NCBI GenBank assembly: GCA_009924965.1
Contig: RFQN01000036.1
Location: 1-10,727, forward strand
Length of the DNA stretch: 10,727 nucleotides
From: Verrucomicrobiota bacterium
Lineage (GTDB): Bacteria; Verrucomicrobiota; Verrucomicrobiia; Opitutales; UBA953
Direction: 5' to 3'
Under the pieces are notes generated by a model. That model was not told the origin of the DNA, did not search any database, and worked only from the letters and a program-made list of their open reading frames with translations. Positions 6,231 to 10,727 of this stretch are shown piece after piece. Each line of letters begins with the position of its first letter. Position 1 is the first letter of the stretch. The translations under genes were made by a program, and so were the position numbers.

Positions 6231-7568
6231 TCAGCGGCTGGCTTCGGCCTTGGCCTTCACGTGGTTCATCACGCGCAGTTGCACCTGGCCGACGATATGG
6301 CGGGTCCAGATATTCCAATAGGTTGCCGGCGTGATGGTCAGCAAGTAGCGGCTGGTGCCGATCAGGCGAGTGCGGCCGCCGGGGAGCGCTTCCAGGCGGA
6401 AGCCGCCTTCCACGCTCGCGTAGGTGCTATGCAGGTGCGGGGTATCAAGGTCCTGGCCGAAGAACGTCGCTTCGCGCATCGCGGCCGGCGTGTCGAGGAC
6501 CGTGAACTTCAGTTCCTGCTCCGGTTTCCAGACGGAGATCAGCTCGGGCATGTCGCCCGTGCTGAGGCGGCAGACACGGGCGGCGCCGACGCCGCCGTTG
6601 CCGACGACGTAGGTTTCTATCGGGTGAGCCACACCGAGCACGAAGAGCGGTTCGGTCGGCTTCGGCAGGTCGCGGATGTCCTTGAGTTGGGCCCAGACCT
6701 GAGCCGGCGTGGCGTTGATGATGACTTCGGAGGAAACGACGTCCTCGAGCGGTGCGGGGGGCGTCAACGCTTCGCCCGCGGCGCAGACGATGACCAGCAA
6801 CCAGGCGGCCGATTGGACTTGATAGGCCGGACGAGCGGTCAGGTCGGCCAACCAGTGGCCGAGCATGGCTCCGATGATGCCGAGGAAGCCGACGGGAAGG
6901 GCGGCCATCAGCACACACACGACGCCTTCCATCGCGGCGAATCCGAGGATCGTCAGGATGGCCGTGAGCGTGAGGAAAGCGGCGCCGATGCTCTGCGACA
7001 TCGTGCGGCCGGCCCGGGCGCTGAGGAAACCGGCGAGTCCGGCGGTCACGAGCGGCAGGACGACGAGCAGGGACAGGCTCAAGTACTGGTTCTCACGCGG
7101 GAGGAACTTACGTTCAGCCAACGACGTGAGCCCGAAGATCATGACCCAGCACAGCAGGGCCGGAATCACCAGCTGACCGGCCAAGCGATCGGAAGTGCCT
7201 GTGGATCCGGTATCCTCATCCGCGGACGACCCCATCCAGAACACGATACCCAAGCCGAGGATCGGGACGCAGCTCAGCAGCGCCCAGAGCGCGGGGAAGT
7301 CGGAGCGCACACGCACCGCGCGGCGGTAGGCCAGCCAACCCGTCAGGAGGAAGGCGAGCACCGCGAGGGCGATGATGACGAAATCGTAAGCGCGATGGGG
7401 CGGGGCGACGGCGACGTCGCGGCTCACGACCTGTAGGTAGGGATCCCAAAGCGCGGGGGTGATGCGCACGACGAGGAGCGCGTTGAGCAGGGCTGCCAAC
7501 GGCAGGCCTAAGAACAAGTAAGCCAACCGGCTAGGGAAGGCGGGTTGCGCGGGAGCCTGCTCTCTCAT
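6231..7568 (-). CDS. Multi-pass membrane protein with C-terminal SRPBCC (START-like) domain
   Basis: A 445-residue protein. About eight membrane helices are visible near 15-34, 63-81, 94-111, 132-151, 162-182, 193-210, 213-238 and 253-268. Arg-rich YRRAVRVR (81-88) and the acidic loop SSADEDTG (114-121) suggest a cytoplasmic N-terminus and, with an even helix count, a cytoplasmic C-terminus. Residues 278-440 look like an SRPBCC/polyketide-cyclase-type hydrophobic-ligand domain: SSEVIINATPAQVWAQL opens it in the usual way, followed by GGVGAARVCRLSTG, a strand-rich middle and a long C-terminal helix with IWTRHIVGQVQLRVMNHVK. SRPBCC domains bind lipids, polyketides or other hydrophobic molecules; the ligand here is unknown. 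GGAG lies 9 nt before the ATG. It probably forms an operon with the ParB-like gene that follows. Confidence 0.8.
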   Translation of the reverse strand: MREQAPAQPAFPSRLAYLFLGLPLAALLNALLVVRITPALWDPYLQVVSRDVAVAPPHRAYDFVIIALAVLAFLLTGWLAYRRAVRVRSDFPALWALLSCVPILGLGIVFWMGSSADEDTGSTGTSDRLAGQLVIPALLCWVMIFGLTSLAERKFLPRENQYLSLSLLVVLPLVTAGLAGFLSARAGRTMSQSIGAAFLTLTAILTILGFAAMEGVVCVLMAALPVGFLGIIGAMLGHWLADLTARPAYQVQSAAWLLVIVCAAGEALTPPAPLEDVVSSEVIINATPAQVWAQLKDIRDLPKPTEPLFVLGVAHPIETYVVGNGGVGAARVCRLSTGDMPELISVWKPEQELKFTVLDTPAAMREATFFGQDLDTPHLHSTYASVEGGFRLEALPGGRTRLIGTSRYLLTITPATYWNIWTRHIVGQVQLRVMNHVKAKAEASR

Positions 7569-7577
7569 GGCGTCAGT

Positions 7578-7584
7578 CTCCCTC
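7578..7584 (-). promoter_or_regulatory. Ribosome binding site of the membrane-SRPBCC gene
   Basis: GAGGGAG on the minus strand, with its GGAG core 9 nt before the ATG at 7568. It is the best Shine-Dalgarno among the minus-strand genes and fixes this start. Confidence 0.6.
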
Positions 7585-7657
7585 GGTTTCGGGAGCAGGC
7601 AAGAACGCTCCGCCGTCCGCTGGGGCTATAAGAGGGTATTCCTCGGGCTCACTGCTG

Positions 7658-7681
7658 GCTTATGGCCGGCCCAGGCCAAGC
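7658..7681 (-). terminator. Bulged hairpin just after the DUF1566 gene
   Basis: GCTT and GGCC pair with GGCC and AAGC to give an 8-bp stem with a 2-nt bulge and a 6-nt loop, starting 3 nt after the TAA at 7685-7687. No T-tract follows. It could end or attenuate transcription before the membrane-SRPBCC gene. The rest of the 116-nt gap (7569-7684) shows no clear promoter. Confidence 0.4.
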
Positions 7682-7684
7682 GGA

Positions 7685-8740
7685 TTACTCCCCCTTCTTC
7701 TTGGCGCCCTTGGGCTTGCCCTTGCCCTCGCCAGGTGGGCGTTCCTTGCCCGTGCCGACCAACGACTTGGGGTCGGGCGTCGGCTTGTCCCGTGGGCCCG
7801 TTTGCTCGACGCCGCCGCGGACGGCGAGGACCAGTTGGGCGGATGTTTTGTCGGCGTAAGTGACAAGCCCTGACGAGAAGTCGACGTACCAAGCCCGTTC
7901 CGGCCGATTGGATTGCGTGGTCGAGGACCAGTAAAAAGCGGCGGCCGCGGATGGGAAGAACGCGCGGTCGAGCGAAGGCTGCGTGCGTCGGTCGTCGCTC
8001 AAGGACCGGAGTTCCTTGATGTTGGGCAAGCGCCAGTCTTTCTGGCCTCCTAGGTTGAGTTCGGTGCAGTAACGTAAGGCGTCTTCCCAGCTGAGTTTGG
8101 CCGCCCCGCCGACCTTCTGCCAACATAGGCCCGTGCGTTGGTCGGTGACGGTCCCGTCGCCATTGTCCTTCAGGCTAGGGCCAGCGCCAAAACTGGAGGT
8201 GCCGCGGACGCAACGGACATGGACGGGACGCTCGCCGCCGGCGCTGACGGTCTCCGTCTTGGCATGCGCGCCGATGCCGCCGCCCGTATTGACCAGCCAG
8301 ACCTTGGACGCGTCGTCGGCCCGCGGGGAGTTGGTCCACCAGTAGCGCGCATCGGTCTTCGTGAAGAACGTGGTGTCCATGGCTGGCCCGTGCATCCCGT
8401 GGTTCATCAGGCTCAGCAACTCCATGCTGTTGGGCAGGCGCCAATCGGATTTTTCGGCCAGCCGGAGCGATTGCGCATAGGCCTGGGCCCGTTCCCAGGT
8501 CATCTCGCCGCCGTCGGTCTTCTGCCAGATCAGGCCGGTCACGAGGTCGGTGATGGTGCCGTCTTGGTTGTCCTTGTACGCAGGCGCGCGTCCCGTGAAG
8601 TCGGCGTCTTCGCCGAAGGTCTTCGTGTAGCGCGTGGTCAGGCCAGTGTCAGGGAACCCAGATGGCTTCGCAGGCTCGGCGGCCCAGGCGAGCGTCGCGG
8701 CGCCAAGCCCGGTCAGGGTCAACATGAAGGACGATCGCAT
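7685..8740 (-). CDS. Secreted protein with two DUF1566 (Lcl C-terminal-like) repeats and a Lys-rich tail
   Basis: A 351-residue protein with a signal peptide (MRSSFMLTLTGLGAATLAWA). Two tandem copies of the DUF1566 domain follow, about 54-180 and 188-311. Each begins DN-x-DGT-[IV]-TD-x-x-TGL-x-WQK (57-74 and 193-210), has a central KDWRLPN-type motif (SDWRLPN 98-104, KDWRLPN 235-241) and an aromatic YWW/YWSS motif (134-136, 271-274), and ends in a conserved V[RL]..VRG strand. The domain occurs in surface and secreted bacterial proteins and is related to the Legionella collagen-like Lcl C-terminal domain, which binds glycosaminoglycans; a carbohydrate-binding or adhesion role is therefore plausible but not shown. 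The last 40 residues are low-complexity and rich in Pro, Gly and Lys, ending KGAKKKGE. No Shine-Dalgarno is visible. It is divergent from the sulfatase. Confidence 0.82.
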   Translation of the reverse strand: MRSSFMLTLTGLGAATLAWAAEPAKPSGFPDTGLTTRYTKTFGEDADFTGRAPAYKDNQDGTITDLVTGLIWQKTDGGEMTWERAQAYAQSLRLAEKSDWRLPNSMELLSLMNHGMHGPAMDTTFFTKTDARYWWTNSPRADDASKVWLVNTGGGIGAHAKTETVSAGGERPVHVRCVRGTSSFGAGPSLKDNGDGTVTDQRTGLCWQKVGGAAKLSWEDALRYCTELNLGGQKDWRLPNIKELRSLSDDRRTQPSLDRAFFPSAAAAFYWSSTTQSNRPERAWYVDFSSGLVTYADKTSAQLVLAVRGGVEQTGPRDKPTPDPKSLVGTGKERPPGEGKGKPKGAKKKGE

Positions 8741-8752
8741 AGGTCGAACCGA

Positions 8753-8780
8753 AGTCTAGGGTCGGCGGGGGCGATGCCAA
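8753..8780 (-). promoter_or_regulatory. Candidate promoter of the DUF1566 gene (TTGGCA-16-TAGACT)
   Basis: On the minus strand TTGGCA (8780-8775) lies 16 bp before TAGACT (8758-8753). This gives 5/6 and 4/6 matches to the sigma-70 consensus. The -10 ends 12 nt before the ATG at 8740, predicting a leader of only about 5-6 nt with no room for a normal ribosome site. Confidence 0.4.
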
Positions 8781-8833
8781 TGGCTTTTCGCGGTGGGTAG
8801 CCTTGGTGCTGTCGTGGAGGTCTAGAGACGATA

Positions 8834-8847
8834 GGGGTTGTCACCCC
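8834..8847. promoter_or_regulatory. Dyad GGGGT-TGTC-ACCCC upstream of the sulfatase
   Basis: A perfect 5-bp inverted repeat with a 4-nt centre. It contains TTGTCA (8838-8843), a 5/6 match to a -35 box, so a bound regulator here would cover that element. The function is inferred from position only. Confidence 0.3.
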
Positions 8848-8865
8848 GAAGCCAGAATCTAGGTT
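8838..8865 (+). promoter_or_regulatory. Weak candidate promoter of the sulfatase (TTGTCA-16-TAGGTT)
   Basis: TTGTCA (8838-8843) and TAGGTT (8860-8865) are separated by 16 bp. The -35 is good but the -10 matches only 3/6 of the consensus. A weak -10 overlapping a dyad is typical of regulated promoters, but this call is tentative. Confidence 0.22.
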
Positions 8866-8874
8866 CCAGAACCT
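8861..8874. promoter_or_regulatory. Dyad AGGTTC-CA-GAACCT just before the sulfatase start
   Basis: A perfect 6-bp inverted repeat with a 2-nt centre, ending 4 nt before the ATG at 8879. As DNA it is a good operator-sized site. As RNA a 2-nt loop is too tight for all pairs, though a smaller hairpin could still mask the AGG that is the only ribosome-site candidate. Confidence 0.4.
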
Positions 8875-8878
8875 CTCC

Positions 8879-10294
8879 ATGCGACGCCGTTACCCCTGCT
8901 TGGCCTGGTTATTCCTTTTCTGCTGTCTGTCGGTTACGTCCGCCGCTACCGCCGCCGGTAAGCCCAACATCGTCTACATCTTGGCCGACGATCTCGGCTT
9001 CGCGGAGCTCAGCTGCAACGGCGGCGAGGCCTACCAGACGCCGCACATCGATGCCTTGGCGCAAGGCGGGGTGCGCTTCACGCGCTTCTACACGGCGGCG
9101 CTCTGCGGGCCTTCGCGCGCGCTCATCCTGACCGGGCGCTACGCCTTCCGCACCGGCGCGACCAACCAGGATGCGTGCGCCAACCTCGTGCGCACGGGGC
9201 CCAAGGCCGAGATGATGCTGCCGACGATGCTGAAGAAGGCCGGCTACGCCACGGCCATGATCGGCAAGTGGGGCCAGCTGACCGCTTCGGGGACATCCGC
9301 CGAGTGGGGGTTCGACTACAACTTGGCCTTCCGGGGCAGCGGGATCTACTGGAACAGCAATGTCGTCAAGGGCATGACCCCGGACGGGTCGGTCCGGGGC
9401 AACCCCGACACCTACGTGCTCAACGGCAAGACCCTGCAGCTGGGCGATAAGCAGTACATGCCGCACCTGCTGCACCGGCATGCCGTCGAGTTCCTCGAGG
9501 CGAACCAGCAACAGCCCTTCTTCCTGTATTATTCCCTGTCCTCGGTGCACGGCGAGATCCTGCCGACGCCCGATAGCGCGCCCGGCAAGGCCGGCGTGAA
9601 GGGCGAGGCCCGGGCCGCCGAACTCTATCGCGACAACATCGTCTACATGGACAAGCTGATCGGCCAGCTCCTCGCGGAGCTCGACCGCCTGAAGCTGCGC
9701 GACAACACCTTGATCATCTTCATGGGCGACAACGGGACGGCGAAGGCGCAGTCGGATCGCGCGACCATCGGCGGCAAGCGTTTGGCGGGCGAAAAGGGCT
9801 CGATGCTGGAAGGCGGCGGCCTGGTCCCGTTCATCGCGCACTGGCGGGGCGTGATCCCGGCGGGCAAGGTGAACGTGAACGTGGCCGATGCCAGCGACCT
9901 TTGGCCGACCTTCGCGGATGTCGCGGGCGTGCCGATCCCCGCGGACCGTGTGCTCGATGGCAAAAGCCTGATGCCCTATTTCAAGGGTGAGACCCAGCCG
10001 CAGCGTCCGTGGATCTTCAACCAACTCGGGCCGAACTGGTATGTCCGCGACGCCGGTTGGAAACTCAACCAAGCCGGCGAACTCTTCGACATGAAGGACG
10101 CGCCCTTCGCCGAGGCCTTGGTCCCGGCGGACAGCAAAGAGCCCGCGGCCGTGGCGGCTCGGACGCGTCTGGCGGCGGCTCTGGCGCAACTGAACCCTGC
10201 CGGGGGAATCCTCGACAAGGGCGATGGCTCCGGCCGCAGCGCCAACAAGGAGGAGAAGAAAAAGAAAAAGGCCACGAAGGCCGACGGCAAATAA
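8879..10294 (+). CDS. Secreted sulfatase (formylglycine-type, Cys class)
   Basis: A 471-residue protein with a signal peptide (about 1-26, ending TAA). KPNIVYILADDLGFAELSCNG (28-48) provides the metal-binding Asp37/Asp38. CGPSR (76-80) is the C-x-P-S-R signature whose Cys76 must be converted to formylglycine by an anaerobic or aerobic maturase; no maturase gene is in the window. Other active-site elements are Lys130 in IGKWG, His224 in SSVHGE, Asp284/Asn285 in MGDNGT and Lys300 in GGKR. The usual GKWHLG reads GKWGQL, so the His two residues after the Lys is Gly132. The protein hydrolyses sulfate esters, probably on an exogenous polysaccharide; the substrate class cannot be read here. The C-terminus is a charged tail ending in KKKKK and then KADGK. 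It is probably co-transcribed with the SASA esterase 57 nt downstream. Confidence 0.92.
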   Translation: MRRRYPCLAWLFLFCCLSVTSAATAAGKPNIVYILADDLGFAELSCNGGEAYQTPHIDALAQGGVRFTRFYTAALCGPSRALILTGRYAFRTGATNQDACANLVRTGPKAEMMLPTMLKKAGYATAMIGKWGQLTASGTSAEWGFDYNLAFRGSGIYWNSNVVKGMTPDGSVRGNPDTYVLNGKTLQLGDKQYMPHLLHRHAVEFLEANQQQPFFLYYSLSSVHGEILPTPDSAPGKAGVKGEARAAELYRDNIVYMDKLIGQLLAELDRLKLRDNTLIIFMGDNGTAKAQSDRATIGGKRLAGEKGSMLEGGGLVPFIAHWRGVIPAGKVNVNVADASDLWPTFADVAGVPIPADRVLDGKSLMPYFKGETQPQRPWIFNQLGPNWYVRDAGWKLNQAGELFDMKDAPFAEALVPADSKEPAAVAARTRLAAALAQLNPAGGILDKGDGSGRSANKEEKKKKKATKADGK

Positions 10295-10310
10295 GGGCGC
10301 GGGTGCAAGG

Positions 10311-10325
10311 GCAGGGTTGCCCTGC
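10311..10325 (+). terminator. Hairpin between sulfatase and SASA esterase genes
   Basis: GCAGGG-TTG-CCCTGC is a perfect 6-bp GC-rich stem with a 3-nt loop, 16 nt after the sulfatase stop and without a T-tract. It could partly terminate transcription, or stabilise the upstream mRNA, and so set unequal expression of the two genes. Confidence 0.35.
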
Positions 10326-10341
10326 GGCCGTCGATTGGCAT

Positions 10342-10349
10342 AAGGTGAG
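10342..10349 (+). promoter_or_regulatory. Ribosome binding site of the SASA esterase gene
   Basis: AAGGTGAG, with its AAGG core 6 nt before the ATG at 10352. It is among the best Shine-Dalgarno sites in the window and fixes a start that opens straight into a signal peptide. Confidence 0.6.
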
Positions 10350-10351
10350 CC

Positions 10352-10727
10352 ATGCGCCCCCTGATCTGCTTTCTCTTGGCCTTGGCGTCCGTGAGCGCCG
10401 CTGAGCCGACGCCGGTGACCGTCTATCTCTTAGGGGGTCAGTCCAACATGCAGGGCCTCGGGAAGGTCGCGGAGCTCCCCGCGGCGGACCTGGCCGTCAT
10501 TCCCGGCGTCTTCTTCTGGAATGGAAAAACCTTCGAGCCCCTGCAGGTCGGCAAGACCAAGGTCTCGACGCGCGCCGCGGAGTTCGGGCCGGAGGTCGGG
10601 TTCGTGCGCGGGCTCCGCGCGGCTGGTGTGCAGGGCGACGTCTACATCGTGAAGCATCACCTCAGCGGCCAACCGCTCGACGCTGGCTGGAACAACGCCA
10701 AGTGGGAAGGCCCCGAGCCCGGTCCCA
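10352..10727 (+). CDS. Secreted SASA-family carbohydrate acetylesterase (C-terminus beyond window)
   Basis: 125 codons are visible before the right edge and there is no stop. A signal peptide (MRPLICFLLALASVSAAE) is followed by VTVYLLGGQSNMQG, in which GQSNM with Ser31 is the nucleophile block of the SASA/CE6-like SGNH esterases (sialate O-acetylesterase-related). EFGPEVGFVRGLR and the strand VYIVKHHLSGQPL are also typical of the family. The His/Asp half of the active site lies outside the window. The likely reaction is removal of O-acetyl groups from a polysaccharide such as xylan or another acetylated glycan; the family name does not imply sialic acid. It follows the sulfatase by 57 nt on the same strand, suggesting joint removal of sulfate and acetyl decorations. 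Confidence 0.85.
   Translation, partial: MRPLICFLLALASVSAAEPTPVTVYLLGGQSNMQGLGKVAELPAADLAVIPGVFFWNGKTFEPLQVGKTKVSTRAAEFGPEVGFVRGLRAAGVQGDVYIVKHHLSGQPLDAGWNNAKWEGPEPGP

Noticed and set aside
6261..7436. 391-codon plus-strand open frame opposite the membrane-SRPBCC gene
   Set aside because: It is rich in Asp, Gln, Gly and Arg with no fold signal, whereas the opposite strand encodes clear membrane helices and an SRPBCC domain.
7628..7636. TTATAG on the minus strand as a -10 box for the membrane-SRPBCC gene
   Set aside because: No acceptable -35 lies 15-19 bp upstream, so I did not call a promoter.
8909..10189. 426-codon minus-strand open frame opposite the sulfatase
   Set aside because: The plus strand carries every sulfatase motif; this frame is its mirror.
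10251..10271. A-rich run near the end of the sulfatase as a frameshift site
   Set aside because: In frame it reads AAG AAA AAG AAA AAG, so the heptamers are G AAA AAG, not the slippery A AAA AAG; the run is explained by Lys codons.
1..10727. CRISPR array, tRNA, rRNA, insertion sequence or prophage
   Set aside because: No regularly spaced repeats, cloverleaf, transposase or phage motif was seen on either strand.

Overview
The window reads as high-GC chromosomal DNA of a PVC-superphylum bacterium, most likely Verrucomicrobiota (Opitutae-like). The strongest clue is a huge secreted protein on the minus strand joining an SGNH-hydrolase-like domain, a PVC-type dehydrogenase/propeller domain, a helical-repeat stretch and a CxxCH cytochrome c domain, an architecture I know mainly from Planctomycetes and Verrucomicrobia. 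The many exported polysaccharide-active enzymes (sulfatase, SASA acetylesterase, GH128-like hydrolase, CE1-like esterase) fit the same group. Taxonomy is inference from gene content; there is no rRNA or tRNA gene in the window.

Layout. (1) Minus strand, 4884 down to 1: a GH128-like glycosidase, a YafK-like L,D-transpeptidase lipoprotein 19 nt later, then the SGNH-dehydrogenase-cytochrome fusion, which runs off the left edge. (2) A divergent promoter region (4885-5002) with two 8-bp direct repeats and a TATAAT box 6 nt before the start of a secreted alpha/beta hydrolase (5003-5839, plus). (3) That gene converges, with only 10 nt between stops, on a minus-strand group: a secreted protein with two DUF1566/Lcl-C repeats (8740-7685), an 8-TM membrane protein with a C-terminal SRPBCC domain (7568-6231) and a small ParB-like protein (6221-5850). 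(4) A second divergent region (8741-8878) with two perfect dyads, then a plus-strand sulfatase (8879-10294) and a SASA-family acetylesterase cut by the right edge (10352-10727).

How they may work together. Eight of the nine proteins carry an export signal, a lipobox or membrane helices, so the window is devoted to the cell envelope and extracellular glycans. Sulfatase plus acetylesterase suggests removal of sulfate and acetyl groups from a decorated polysaccharide. The GH128-like enzyme would act on beta-1,3-glucan, and the CE1-like hydrolase on an ester or acyl decoration. The cytochrome fusion may oxidise a sugar or alcohol and pass electrons to a periplasmic chain. The substrates are not readable from sequence.

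Most notable: the SGNH-like part of the fusion appears to have lost its Ser and His catalytic positions; the sulfatase has Gly where the GKWH His is usual; two unrelated exported proteins end in lysine-rich tails; and several genes appear to have very short leaders. None of this proves a new system. The least explained genes are the membrane-SRPBCC/ParB-like pair.
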